Source: UBA4055 sp964648295
GTDB taxonomy: Bacteria; UBA4055
Length of the DNA: 64,000 bases
Assembly: GCA_964648295.1 (NCBI GenBank)
Contig: CAZYNH010000002.1
Coordinates: forward strand, 262,695 to 326,694
Direction: 5' to 3'
Both the position numbers and the translations under genes were made by a program. Below, piece after piece: positions 42,688 through 51,198 of this stretch. The notes beneath the pieces were generated by a model, which saw nothing but the letters and a program-made list of their open reading frames with translations, made no database searches and was not told the origin of the DNA. Within the stretch, counting starts at the first letter, position 1. Every line of letters starts with the position of its first letter.

Positions 42688-44361
42688 TCAGATATACCTG
42701 GGCAGTTCGATAGTGAATTTTGTACCTTTACCGGGGTCGCTTTTAACAGATATATCTCCGCCGCATATATCAAGGAATTCCTTTACAAGTATAAGTCCGA
42801 GACCGGTACCTTTTTCTTCGTTCGTACCCGGGGTGGAAAATGCCTCTTCTACCCTGAAAAGTTTTTTTAAATTTGATCTTTCTATTCCTACTCCGTTATC
42901 CTCGATGGAAAGTTTCACCCTGTTCTTCAGCGGTCTTGCCGATATGATTATCTTTCCGCCTTCATTCGTGAACTTTATCGCATTCGCAGTGAGGTTTCTT
43001 ACAATTGTGTCTGTCATATTTTTATCCGAATGAACAAAACATCCTCTGCTGATCCTGACTTCCGTGCTTATATTCTTAGAGTTGATATTGTTGCCGAGAA
43101 GCTGGATATTCATATCCACGATCTCTCTCAGATTGGTTTTTTCGGGTTTGAAATCTATCTCACCGGACTGTGCTTTAACCCATTCGAAAAGATTGTCCAT
43201 GAGTTTAAGCAGCCTTTCCGAAGAGCCAACTATCATATTAATATAACTTTTTCTTTTCAAATCATCGAACTTATCGTAGAATTTGTATAGAAAACCCGCT
43301 GTTGAATGTATTGCTGTGAAAGGATTAAGAAGGTCGTGGTGGATTATCCTGAAAAATTTGTCCTTGGTCGAGTTCAGGACGGAGAGTTCTTCATTTTTTA
43401 GTTTGTATATTTCCGCCTCTTTTTCTTTTTTCTCTGTTTCATACCTCACCTGCATCTCGAAGAATTTATTCTTAGATTCCTCCGACATGATCTGATCTTT
43501 TAATGAAAAATGTTTTTTCAGATAATAAAGAGAATTTCCAAAATCGCCCTTTTTCTCATAGCACTCAGATATCTGACTGTAAAAATTTAGAAGGTGGTTG
43601 TTAGAATGGATGGCATAAGCCAGCCTTTCTCCTTCCAGACCTTTTTCAAGGGAAATGTCGTACTGACCTGTTTCGAAATAGTAATTGCAGATATTGGAAA
43701 GTGCCGAGGCCATTCCTTTATTATAAGCCGCTTTTCTGCTTATCTCATAAGATTCCTCAAAGCATTTTATGGCTCTGTCTCTGTCTCCCTTGTGCTTCCA
43801 TGTTAAACCCATATTGTTCAAGACTCTCGACAAAGCGTGTTTATTGCCTATCTCTTCGTCTATTTCCAGCGATCTCTCAAAATACTCAAGAGCTCTGTCA
43901 AATTCTTTTAGATTATTGTAGACCAGGCCGATATTGTTATAGGAAGTTGAAATGCTTGATTTTTCCGCTGTTCTTAATTTCAGCTCAAGTGCTTTTTCGT
44001 AATACTCTAGTGCTTTTTCATACTGCTTCATCCTGAAAAAGAGAATGCCGATATTATTTAAAGCGAAAGCTATATTTTTCTCATCTTTCATTTCTTCCGC
44101 GACAGCCAGAGATCCAATAAAGTATTCCTGAGATTTATTGTAGTCGCATATCGTGAATGCGGCATTACCGAGAATATTCAGGGATCCGTATCTTCCAAAG
44201 GGATAATTTATCTCGGCGGATATTCTTAATGTTTCCGCGGCTCCGGAAATGATCTTTTCATAATTTTCTTTTGAAAAATTCTTAAGTACCTCTTCCTTTA
44301 GTATTTCTATGGTCCTGTCTATCTCTTTTTTAGCTTTTTCCAATTTGCTTCTCCCGGTCAT
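42688..44361 (-). CDS. Cytoplasmic TPR-domain sensor histidine kinase
   Basis: 557 residues from ATG 44361. No membrane segment. The N-terminal half holds about six TPR units (for example FALNNIGILFFRMKQYEKAL and YNNIGLVYNNLKEFDRALEY), a short coiled coil follows, then the kinase. H-box FFRIIHHDLLNPF carries the phospho-accepting His, N-box RNLTANAIKFTNEG, G1 IEDNGVGIE and G2 GTGLGLILVKEF. No receiver domain or response regulator is adjacent. The TPR part probably senses a protein partner. The promoter leaves a predicted leader of only about 5 nt, so initiation is near-leaderless. Confidence 0.88.
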   Translation of the reverse strand: MTGRSKLEKAKKEIDRTIEILKEEVLKNFSKENYEKIISGAAETLRISAEINYPFGRYGSLNILGNAAFTICDYNKSQEYFIGSLAVAEEMKDEKNIAFALNNIGILFFRMKQYEKALEYYEKALELKLRTAEKSSISTSYNNIGLVYNNLKEFDRALEYFERSLEIDEEIGNKHALSRVLNNMGLTWKHKGDRDRAIKCFEESYEISRKAAYNKGMASALSNICNYYFETGQYDISLEKGLEGERLAYAIHSNNHLLNFYSQISECYEKKGDFGNSLYYLKKHFSLKDQIMSEESKNKFFEMQVRYETEKKEKEAEIYKLKNEELSVLNSTKDKFFRIIHHDLLNPFTAIHSTAGFLYKFYDKFDDLKRKSYINMIVGSSERLLKLMDNLFEWVKAQSGEIDFKPEKTNLREIVDMNIQLLGNNINSKNISTEVRISRGCFVHSDKNMTDTIVRNLTANAIKFTNEGGKIIISARPLKNRVKLSIEDNGVGIERSNLKKLFRVEEAFSTPGTNEEKGTGLGLILVKEFLDICGGDISVKSDPGKGTKFTIELPRYI

Positions 44362-44373
44362 ATTCCCCGTACA

Positions 44374-44402
44374 AATATAATACAATTGCCGGTTTTTGAC
44401 AA
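44374..44402 (-). promoter_or_regulatory. Promoter of the TPR histidine kinase
   Basis: Minus strand: TTGTCA (44402-44397), 17 bp, TATATT (44379-44374). Twelve bases separate the -10 from the ATG at 44361. Confidence 0.7.
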
Positions 44403-44484
44403 GTGACCGCCGGCGTGTTTTTTGTTGAATTGTTATCATGTTTTGTTTAAATTCCAAACAAACGGGTTAAACGGAGTATGTTTT

Positions 44485-44949
44485 ATGATCGAAAATATTG
44501 TAAGGGCAGTAATTATAAACAGCGAGAAGAACGAGATACTTCTTGCAAGGCAGATGGGTAAAGATTATACTTTTCTGCCGGGTGGGCATATTGAGTTCGG
44601 GGAGACCGCAAAACATGCTCTTGACAGAGAAATGGTTGAGGAAATCGGGACCGAAGGAAAGGTAGGCCCGCTTCTCTGGACGATCGAGAATATTTTCACC
44701 GATTCTGAAAAAAAGAACTGCCACGAGATAGCTTATTATTTTGTTTATGCGTATTATGAAAGATTCTACAATTTTAAAGTCGATTCACTTGAAGAGCATC
44801 TTGAGTTTGTGTGGGTCAATCTTGACGATCTCGAGTTCTTCAATCTAAAACCGCGGCTCCTTCCGGATATAATAAGAAAATTTGAAAGGGGAGAGGAGAC
44901 TGAGAGCTTTTATTCCGAATCCGATGATCAGAATTTGAACAGTATGTAA
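44485..44949 (+). CDS. Nudix hydrolase
   Basis: 154 residues from ATG 44485 (GGAG 8 nt upstream). Complete Nudix box: GHIEFGETAKHALDREMVEE followed by Ile-Gly, giving the metal-binding REVEE-type helix. It hydrolyses a nucleoside diphosphate linked to another group; substrate unknown. The 3' end overlaps the convergent hypothetical gene by 22 bp. Confidence 0.9.
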   Translation: MIENIVRAVIINSEKNEILLARQMGKDYTFLPGGHIEFGETAKHALDREMVEEIGTEGKVGPLLWTIENIFTDSEKKNCHEIAYYFVYAYYERFYNFKVDSLEEHLEFVWVNLDDLEFFNLKPRLLPDIIRKFERGEETESFYSESDDQNLNSM

Positions 44950-45320
44950 ATGAAAAGCACTATGCTTATAACGAACGATACAGACGAGAACATCAGGCTG
45001 ATGATTGTTTCTTTTAAAACAGAGTCGTTCTGGAGAGTCATAAGCTTGAAATAAGCGGAGCTGGTTAAAAACACCTGTTGGGAATTGGCTTCTTTAAGTT
45101 CGTCTCTGGTAAGAATGACAGTTTCGCTTTGTTTTCTTTTTAATACAGGTATATTCTCAGAGTGGAAATTATCATAGAACCAGTTGTTGAAATAAAGCTC
45201 GAAATCTCCTTTTGGAGCAGAGGATCCCAGATGCCTGATTGCCTCTGAATATGTTATTCCCCTGTTCAGATTTTCCGCGCCGTACTTAAGAACATCAATA
45301 TAGATATTGGATGATTTCAT
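44928..45320 (-). CDS. Hypothetical C-terminally anchored membrane protein
   Basis: 130 residues. A soluble N-terminal part (ITYSEAIRHLGSSAPKGDFE, cut here; FNNWFYDNFHSENIPVLKRK) is followed by one hydrophobic tail helix (SLMFSSVSFVISIVLFIYIL) at the very end, giving tail-anchored topology. No family recognised. Last gene of the AOR series on the minus strand, 25 nt after ppnP. Confidence 0.6.
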   Translation of the reverse strand: MKSSNIYIDVLKYGAENLNRGITYSEAIRHLGSSAPKGDFELYFNNWFYDNFHSENIPVLKRKQSETVILTRDELKEANSQQVFLTSSAYFKLMTLQNDSVLKETIISLMFSSVSFVISIVLFIYILFKF

Positions 45321-45345
45321 TTGGTATCTCCCGCAGATTTAAATC

Positions 45346-45627
45346 TTATTTGTACAGGCAGATGTACGACGAGTCTTTAGCCACTTTTACTTTAAATCTT
45401 ATATTCGGGTCGATTATCATTGTTTCATTAGGTCCGTAATTCTTCCATTCGCTATCCCCGGGAAGCATAATGGCGATATGCCCGCTCGTGACTGTTAAGA
45501 ATTCCTTTGACGAAGTTCCGAATTCATACTCGCCCGCAGCCATAACTCCTACCGTAGCCGGGCACTCGCCCGTCTCGAATGCTATTGATTTGACCCTGCC
45601 TTCAAAATACTCGTTAACTTTGAACAT
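45346..45627 (-). CDS. ppnP: Pyrimidine/purine nucleoside phosphorylase PpnP
   Basis: 93 residues, the length of the PpnP/YaiE (DUF1255) cupin family. Matches include FKVNEYFEGRVKSIAF, VGVMAAGEYEFGTSSKE, TVTSGHIAIMLPG and VAKDSSYICLYK. The E. coli enzyme splits many nucleosides with phosphate. One nt separates it from the ThiS-like gene. Confidence 0.9.
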   Translation of the reverse strand: MFKVNEYFEGRVKSIAFETGECPATVGVMAAGEYEFGTSSKEFLTVTSGHIAIMLPGDSEWKNYGPNETMIIDPNIRFKVKVAKDSSYICLYK

Positions 45628-45628
45628 A

Positions 45629-45832
45629 TTAACCTCCGCTCATTAAATGTATTACGCTGATATCAGCTCCGTCAGGTACGGGAAAAGTATCCCATGCCTC
45701 TCTCTTAACGATCTTACCGTTAACTTTTATGACCAGCATCCTGAAAGTATAGTTCATGACGGTCAGGACATCCCTGACCGTCATTCCCTCATTCCATTCC
45801 ACCGTATTTCCGTTAACGGTTATCTCGCTCAT
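45629..45832 (-). CDS. ThiS/MoaD-like sulfur carrier
   Basis: 67 residues from ATG 45832, which lies 1 nt after the AOR stop; a TTG start 27 nt earlier is the alternative. Ubiquitin-like beta-grasp protein (MSEITVNGNTVEW, MTVRDVL, VIKVNGKIVKREAW) with the C-terminal Gly-Gly (IHLMSGG) that is thiocarboxylated in ThiS and MoaD. The position behind the tungsten oxidoreductase gene points to pterin-cofactor sulfur delivery, not thiamine, but this is inference. Confidence 0.85.
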   Translation of the reverse strand: MSEITVNGNTVEWNEGMTVRDVLTVMNYTFRMLVIKVNGKIVKREAWDTFPVPDGADISVIHLMSGG

Positions 45833-45833
45833 A

Positions 45834-47993
45834 TTACTGATGCTTTGAAAGTATTTCAATAACTTCAGGAAGGTCCATTCCGAGTTTTTTCATATGATCG
45901 ATCTTCGGAACACCGTTCTTAGTCCAGCCTCTTCTCTCATAAACCGCGTCAAGAAGGTGTTCGTACCTGTTTTCTCTATACTTTCTGGTGATCGCTATCT
46001 TTTCTTCAACGGATTTTCCTGCGGGATCGACACCGATCTCTTCACTCATCTTTTTGTCGTAGAAAGCTTCTTTGCTTTTATACTCTTCAGCAGTTACCGG
46101 ACCGGCTGCCCTGTAGGGCTGCGCGTCGTGCTCTCTTAATCCATATCCTCTTCTGATGTTGAAAGTCCTCTGGAAATTATAAACTCTTTCGGACTGACGG
46201 ATCAGTTCGTGCTTGTCAATTTTGCTTCCCGTTACTGCGTTAAAGATCGTAACATAATTATCGAGATGCTCCGGCACTTTTGCGGGTTCGTCAGTTTCAG
46301 CGTTACCTTCCGGCTCGACATCATTCCAAGGCAGTTTACAAAGTCCGTTCAGGCCGAACCATGTTCTGAACATAGGGAAATAGTGAAGCGCTTCGGCTTT
46401 GTTTTCGAAAGTGGGGATGTGATTATTTACCATGTCCATGAAGATCAGCCATGCCTCATCGTGCTGTGGACCCTTGTTTGTCATCGCATATCCTCCCTGC
46501 TGAGCGAGCGATTCTTTTGAAACATACTGAGAATATTCGAGGCCCTTATTTTCCATTCCGATATCGTTCATAAAATTCATATCCGCCCCGTAGTTCTCGG
46601 CGAAATATTTTTTCATTCCCCGCACACCGAGACCTACTATTTTTCCGAACCCTTCGCCTCTGGCCATCTGGTGTATAAGCTCGAATGCGGCATCAATATT
46701 TCCGAATTTCAGATCGATCCCGCCTGTATTTTCTTTAGTGATCAATCCGTTCTCGTAACACTCCATTGCAAAGGCCATCATGGTACCGAATGATATGGTA
46801 TCAATTCCGTACGTGTCGCAGTAGAAGTTAAGCTCGATTATGGCGTCGGGATCGAATATCCCCATATTGGATCCTACTCCGGCGGCGGTTTCGTATTCGG
46901 GCCCGTCAACAGTTACCTTCTGTCCTATATAGGGTCCGGTCTTCAGTTCAAAATTATCAACACCTTTACAGCAGTTCATCGTACAACCTATCCAGCATCC
47001 GTCGTTCATTCCCTGTGTAAATTTACTGTTCCATACTCTCGAATGAATATTGTCAGCGTCCTTGTGGGAACCGAATTTGAAGTTGTGGGTCGGCAGAAGG
47101 TCGTAATCGTTCATGATGTTGACCAGGTGTGCAGTTCCCTCCTGCTTCATTCTGCACTGGTGTGGGTCGAGTTCCTTCATCTCTTTTGCGAAACGCGCTC
47201 CTCGCTCTTTTATAGGTTCCATATCGGCTACATGGTTCGGGTCCTGAGAAATGCCGGCTGATTTTATAACGACGGCTTTGATTTTTTTATCTCTGAAAAC
47301 AGTTCCGATACCGCCCCTCCCTGCCTGCTTTAACCTGCAGAGTTTTCTTTTTATGTCGTACCAGCTGAAATTCAGCATGCCGATCATGGTATGCTCAGCC
47401 GCGTGACCTGCAGATATGACAGAAATGTTCTTCATATCTCTCGGATCTGCGCTTTCGGAGTACATCTCTGTAAGCTGTTCGGCCAGAATGTGGCTGTCGA
47501 TCTCTTCAGCGGGAGCTTCTTCTATCGTGATAGTATTTTTCACACCGTCTATAACTATGATCACATCATTTTTCGCTTTTCCCTGTATCTCCAGAGCATC
47601 GAAACCTGAGAATTTCAGGAACGGCCCGAAATATCCTCCGACATTACTGTCTATAACAATGTCTGTTATAGGCGAAATCGCGACAACAAGAGATTTCCCC
47701 GCACCTGCATACTGGGTTATACCGCATATCGGGCCGGTGGCGATGATGATCTCATTGTCGTTATCGTTCCATTTCGTGTCGGGTCTTGTTCCGTCCCACA
47801 GAAGTCTCAATCCGTAGCCTTTTCCTCCGATAAATTTCTCTTTCATCCGCGCGGGGACAGGTTTGATCTTTACATCGCTGCTGTCAAGGTTGATATACAG
47901 GGTCCTGTCAGTGTAGCCTCTGTAAAGTTCTTTCGGCTCGTAGTGCATCTCTTTGAGCGTTGTGTGCTTCGACTTCAAGTCTTTTACATCCAT
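45834..47993 (-). CDS. Tungsten-type aldehyde:ferredoxin oxidoreductase family protein
   Basis: 719 residues, longer than classical AOR (about 600). N-terminal pterin-binding domain: KFIGGKGYGLRLLW, ATGPICGITQYAGAGK, SNVGGYFGPFLKFSG and AGRGGIGTVFRDKKIKA. The iron-sulfur region reads CWIGCTMNCC (C333, C337, C341), with a later Cys at 552. The first spacing is three residues, unlike the classical C-x2-C-x3-C. These enzymes interconvert aldehydes or related compounds and acids with ferredoxin, using a tungsten bis-pterin. GGAG lies 6 nt before the start. Heads the AOR-ThiS-ppnP-130aa series; moeA and a MOSC gene lie 14 kb away. Confidence 0.9.
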   Translation of the reverse strand: MDVKDLKSKHTTLKEMHYEPKELYRGYTDRTLYINLDSSDVKIKPVPARMKEKFIGGKGYGLRLLWDGTRPDTKWNDNDNEIIIATGPICGITQYAGAGKSLVVAISPITDIVIDSNVGGYFGPFLKFSGFDALEIQGKAKNDVIIVIDGVKNTITIEEAPAEEIDSHILAEQLTEMYSESADPRDMKNISVISAGHAAEHTMIGMLNFSWYDIKRKLCRLKQAGRGGIGTVFRDKKIKAVVIKSAGISQDPNHVADMEPIKERGARFAKEMKELDPHQCRMKQEGTAHLVNIMNDYDLLPTHNFKFGSHKDADNIHSRVWNSKFTQGMNDGCWIGCTMNCCKGVDNFELKTGPYIGQKVTVDGPEYETAAGVGSNMGIFDPDAIIELNFYCDTYGIDTISFGTMMAFAMECYENGLITKENTGGIDLKFGNIDAAFELIHQMARGEGFGKIVGLGVRGMKKYFAENYGADMNFMNDIGMENKGLEYSQYVSKESLAQQGGYAMTNKGPQHDEAWLIFMDMVNNHIPTFENKAEALHYFPMFRTWFGLNGLCKLPWNDVEPEGNAETDEPAKVPEHLDNYVTIFNAVTGSKIDKHELIRQSERVYNFQRTFNIRRGYGLREHDAQPYRAAGPVTAEEYKSKEAFYDKKMSEEIGVDPAGKSVEEKIAITRKYRENRYEHLLDAVYERRGWTKNGVPKIDHMKKLGMDLPEVIEILSKHQ

Positions 47994-48055
47994 TTTCTTC
48001 TCCGTGTTTTATTATTAATAGTCAATATTTCAATTCTTTTCCGATCCGGATCCAT

Positions 48056-48084
48056 AAGATAATGATTCCGGACATATATTTCAA
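48056..48084 (-). promoter_or_regulatory. Probable promoter of the AOR operon
   Basis: Minus strand: TTGAAA (48084-48079), 17 bp, TATCTT (48061-48056). Predicted leader of about 55 nt. Confidence 0.55.
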
Positions 48085-48110
48085 GAAATTTAATTACACA
48101 AAAAAATCGC

Positions 48111-48139
48111 TTGTTTTTACCGGCCCGATTCTTTATATT
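48111..48139 (+). promoter_or_regulatory. Promoter of the lipoprotein/zinc-ribbon pair
   Basis: TTGTTT (48111-48116), 17 bp, TATATT (48134-48139). Predicted start about 48146 and leader of about 20 nt. Confidence 0.65.
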
Positions 48140-48165
48140 TGAGACCTTATTTAATCAGGGCAGAT

Positions 48166-48645
48166 ATGATGAATAAGATGAGTTTCTCTATCGCGGTGTT
48201 CATTCTAATAGCACTTTACGGCTGTGTGTCCGTTCCGTCAATGTACAGGAAAAGCCCTGAAAGCGTAACTGATCTTTTTGAACCTAAGATCGAAGTTGAA
48301 GACCTGAGGTTTTATACCGCAGGTCAGAATGGTCTCGAGAAAAAAAACAGGGTTTACAACAATGTTTTCAGGGAAGGATCGGTTAGCTGGATGTGGTACG
48401 AACTGACAGTCAGGAACCTGTCAGATTCTGACACAAAACTTCTCTTTAGAGAGATGTGGACAGACGAAAATAATGCCGTGCTGAGCTCGATAAAAAAAGA
48501 AATGAGCGTCAGAAAAAAGGATGTTTATCTTGAATACAGTGCCGGGATAAGCGCGGAATGGAAACCGGGCTATTATGTCCTCAAACTGTATCAGGACAGC
48601 CTGAAGATAGCTGAGAAAGAATTTAAAATAACCAAAATAAAATAA
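48166..48645 (+). CDS. Lipoprotein of unknown function
   Basis: 159 residues from ATG 48166 (AGGG 5 nt upstream; ATG 48169 is next to it). Lipobox LIALYGC. The mature domain looks like a small beta-sandwich (WYELTVRNLSDSDTKLLFRE, KPGYYVLKLYQDSLKIAEKE), somewhat like the lipoprotein at 19303. No family is assigned. The zinc-ribbon gene follows 17 nt later and a terminator closes the unit. Confidence 0.65.
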   Translation: MMNKMSFSIAVFILIALYGCVSVPSMYRKSPESVTDLFEPKIEVEDLRFYTAGQNGLEKKNRVYNNVFREGSVSWMWYELTVRNLSDSDTKLLFREMWTDENNAVLSSIKKEMSVRKKDVYLEYSAGISAEWKPGYYVLKLYQDSLKIAEKEFKITKIK

Positions 48646-48662
48646 AACGCTGGGAGTAACAG

Positions 48663-48848
48663 ATGGCAAAAAAACAAGTTTACGGTCTTAAAGCGACAAG
48701 AGGACTCTGTCCGGTTTGCGGAGAGCAGATCCAGATCGTAAAGATAGTAAAACCCTTTTTGAGCGAGGCTAAAACGCACAAATTCTCTGAAGAAGTCGTT
48801 AAGGCATGCAAATGCCCTAATAAAACTCTGGATTCTTATCTCAAATAA
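48663..48848 (+). CDS. Small zinc-ribbon-like protein
   Basis: 61 residues. Cysteines at 16, 19, 49 and 51 (LCPVCGEQ and ACKCPN) form a plausible zinc-binding set; the rest is basic (KKQVYGLKATRG, KTHKF). It may bind nucleic acid, but I do not recognise the family. GGGAG lies upstream of the start, and a terminator begins at the stop codon. Confidence 0.65.
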   Translation: MAKKQVYGLKATRGLCPVCGEQIQIVKIVKPFLSEAKTHKFSEEVVKACKCPNKTLDSYLK

Positions 48849-48871
48849 AGCGTCATAACGACGCTTTTTTT
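48849..48871 (+). terminator. Intrinsic terminator
   Basis: AGCGTC, 5-nt loop, GACGCT and seven T residues, starting directly after the zinc-ribbon stop codon. It separates the lipoprotein unit from asnS. Confidence 0.9.
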
Positions 48872-48900
48872 ACAAAGATGCTAACCCGGAGAAATGAAAA

Positions 48901-50289
48901 ATGGCATTAACAGTTCACGAAATATGGAAAACCTATAAAGAAAAGCTAGGGTCAGAGATAGAAATATCGGGCTGGGTAAGAACTGAAAGGACCTCAAAGA
49001 ATTTCGGCTTCATCGAATTGAACGACGGGACTTTTTTTAAAAACATACAGGTCGTCTATGATGATACCCTGCCGAATTTTAATGAAGTTACAAAGGTCAC
49101 AACAGGTTCTTCACTTAAAGTCAGAGGAAGGCTGATTGAGTCTCCCGGGGATAAGCAGCCGTTCGAGATAAAAGCGGACGGTATTGAGATCATCGGTATG
49201 TGCGAAGCTGATTTCCCGCTTCAGAAGAAGAGGCATACTGCCGAATACTTAAGGACTATTGCTCACCTCAGGCCCAGAACCAACCTTTACAGGGCTGTGT
49301 TCAAGGTCAGAAGCCTTGTTGCTTTCGCGATCCATAAGTTCTTTACCGACAAGAATTTCGTTTATGTTCATACTCCTATCATAACCGGCAGCGACTGCGA
49401 GGGTGCCGGAGAGATGTTCCAGGTGTCAACACTTGATATGAACAACCTGCCAAGAACAGAAGACGGCGGAATCGATTATTCGAAAGATTTTTTCGGCAAG
49501 CAGACGAATCTGACGGTAAGCGGGCAATTAGCCGTTGAGAACTTCTGCATGGCCTTCAGGAATGTTTACACATTCGGGCCGACTTTCAGAGCTGAAAGGT
49601 CTAACACGCAGAGACATGCGTCCGAATTCTGGATGATAGAGCCTGAAATGGCTTTTGCCGACCTGAACGACAATATGGATGTATCGGAAGAAATGGTCAA
49701 GTATCTGATCCGTTATGTGCTGGAGAACGCTCCGGAAGAGATGGAATTCTTCAACCAGTGGGTGGACAAAGGGCTTTTGGAAAGGCTCGGCTTTGTACTG
49801 AACTCCGATTTCGGAAGAGTGACATATACACAGGCGATGGATGAACTCATGAAGTCCGGAAAGCAGTTCGATTATAAGCCTGAATGGGGAATAGACCTCC
49901 AGACCGAACATGAGAGGTATCTTACTGAAGAAGTATACAAAAGACCGGTATTCGTAACTGATTATCCGAAGAAAATAAAGGCGTTCTACATGCGCCTGAA
50001 CGACGACAAAAAAACAGTGGCCGCCATGGACCTTCTCGTTCCCGGAGTCGGCGAGATAATCGGCGGAAGCCAGAGAGAGGAAAGGCACCAGGTACTTCTT
50101 GACCGGATCGGGGAAATGGGTTTGAAAAAAGAGGATTACTGTTGGTATCTCGACTTGAGAAGGTTCGGTACAAATAAACACTGCGGATTCGGTCTTGGAT
50201 TTGAAAGAATGGTGATGTATCTTACAGGAGTAGAGAATATAAGGGATGTCATACCTTTCCCGAGAACACCAAAAAACGCTGAATTTTAA
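48901..50289 (+). CDS. asnS: Asparaginyl-tRNA synthetase
   Basis: 462 residues. OB-fold anticodon-binding domain (EIEISGWVRTERTSKNFGFI), then a class II core: motif 2 region TFGPTFRAERSNTQRHASEF, and motif 3 CGFGLGFERMVMYLTG. The segment SDCEGAGEMFQVSTLD identifies AsnRS and excludes AspRS. It charges tRNA-Asn in the cytoplasm. mce and the CNBD gene follow closely on the same strand. Confidence 0.97.
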   Translation: MALTVHEIWKTYKEKLGSEIEISGWVRTERTSKNFGFIELNDGTFFKNIQVVYDDTLPNFNEVTKVTTGSSLKVRGRLIESPGDKQPFEIKADGIEIIGMCEADFPLQKKRHTAEYLRTIAHLRPRTNLYRAVFKVRSLVAFAIHKFFTDKNFVYVHTPIITGSDCEGAGEMFQVSTLDMNNLPRTEDGGIDYSKDFFGKQTNLTVSGQLAVENFCMAFRNVYTFGPTFRAERSNTQRHASEFWMIEPEMAFADLNDNMDVSEEMVKYLIRYVLENAPEEMEFFNQWVDKGLLERLGFVLNSDFGRVTYTQAMDELMKSGKQFDYKPEWGIDLQTEHERYLTEEVYKRPVFVTDYPKKIKAFYMRLNDDKKTVAAMDLLVPGVGEIIGGSQREERHQVLLDRIGEMGLKKEDYCWYLDLRRFGTNKHCGFGLGFERMVMYLTGVENIRDVIPFPRTPKNAEF

Positions 50290-50305
50290 AAAGACGGAGA
50301 AAAAA

Positions 50306-50704
50306 ATGCTGAAAAAAGTACATCATATTGGAATAGCAGTAAAAGATATCAAGGCCGCCGCAGAAAAATATGTGGCGATAACAGGTTTGAAGCACTATGA
50401 AACCGAATATGTCCCCGAGCAGGATGTGGAAGTGGCGATGTTCGAGGTGGGAGAAAGCAGGATAGAGCTGCTGCAGGGAAAATCCGAGAACTCGCCGATA
50501 TCGAAGTTCCTTGAAAAGAACAGGGAAGGGCTGCATCATGTGGCTTACGAAGTCGAGGACATTGAGAAGGCTCTTGAGGAACTTAAGGCTCAGGGATTTA
50601 CGCTGATAGACGAAAGACCGAGGATAGGAGCCGGCGGAATGAAGATAGCATTTATTCACCCTAAATCCACCAACGGAGTCCTGACCGAATTATCTCAGAT
50701 ATAA
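50306..50704 (+). CDS. mce: Methylmalonyl-CoA epimerase
   Basis: 132 residues from ATG 50306 (GGAG 8 nt upstream; longer frames overlap asnS). VOC superfamily with metal ligands in KKVHHIGIAV, the IELLQG region, EGLHHVAYEV and GVLTELSQ. It interconverts the (R) and (S) forms of methylmalonyl-CoA between propionyl-CoA and succinyl-CoA metabolism. No mutase or decarboxylase gene lies within the window. Confidence 0.93.
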   Translation: MLKKVHHIGIAVKDIKAAAEKYVAITGLKHYETEYVPEQDVEVAMFEVGESRIELLQGKSENSPISKFLEKNREGLHHVAYEVEDIEKALEELKAQGFTLIDERPRIGAGGMKIAFIHPKSTNGVLTELSQI

Positions 50705-50734
50705 GGCTATTTAAAATTTGAACAGGAGGCGGTT

Positions 50735-51196
50735 ATGATCGGGAATCTGAAAAAAATAAAGATGTTCGAGGATCTTGACGAAAGTGTCCTGAAAAAGGTC
50801 GAGAAGTTCTGCAAGCTTGAAAAGCACAAGGCTGACACTACAGTTATACAGGAGGACGAGTCCGAGAACTATGATCTGTTCGTTGTTATAAAAGGCAGGG
50901 TCAAGATCTATGTATCCTCCAAGTTCTTTGCGGATGATTCAGAGCAACTGAAGGAGATATACACCGTCAATCCGGGAGATTTCTTTGGCGAGATGGCCTG
51001 CGTTGTAAAGAGAAGAAGGAGCGCGACTGCTGTAACCGCCAGCGACTCTGAGCTGATAAGGATAAACGGGACAAAGCTGAATAAGCTGATGGAAAGCGAC
51101 AAAGAGACCGGATATATTATCCTGAAAAAACTCTACGAATCGCTTTACGACAGGATAGAGAATTCAAATTTTATGCTACGGAATTTCTTAATCTGA
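50735..51196 (+). CDS. Stand-alone cyclic-nucleotide-binding-domain protein
   Basis: 153 residues; AGGAGG ribosome site. CNBD/cupin fold (MFEDLDESVLKKVEKFC, VVIKGRVKIYV, VNPGDFFGEMACVVKRRRSATA). The phosphate-binding cassette is recognisable (FGEMA, then RRSATA). No DNA-binding or other output domain follows, unlike Crp/Fnr regulators, so it probably acts through a partner. 30 nt after mce. Confidence 0.82.
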   Translation: MIGNLKKIKMFEDLDESVLKKVEKFCKLEKHKADTTVIQEDESENYDLFVVIKGRVKIYVSSKFFADDSEQLKEIYTVNPGDFFGEMACVVKRRRSATAVTASDSELIRINGTKLNKLMESDKETGYIILKKLYESLYDRIENSNFMLRNFLI

Positions 51197-51198
51197 TC

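Noticed and set aside
49528..50181. 217-codon ORF antisense to asnS
   Set aside because: Mirror of a strongly conserved tRNA synthetase gene; no ribosome site or recognisable domain.
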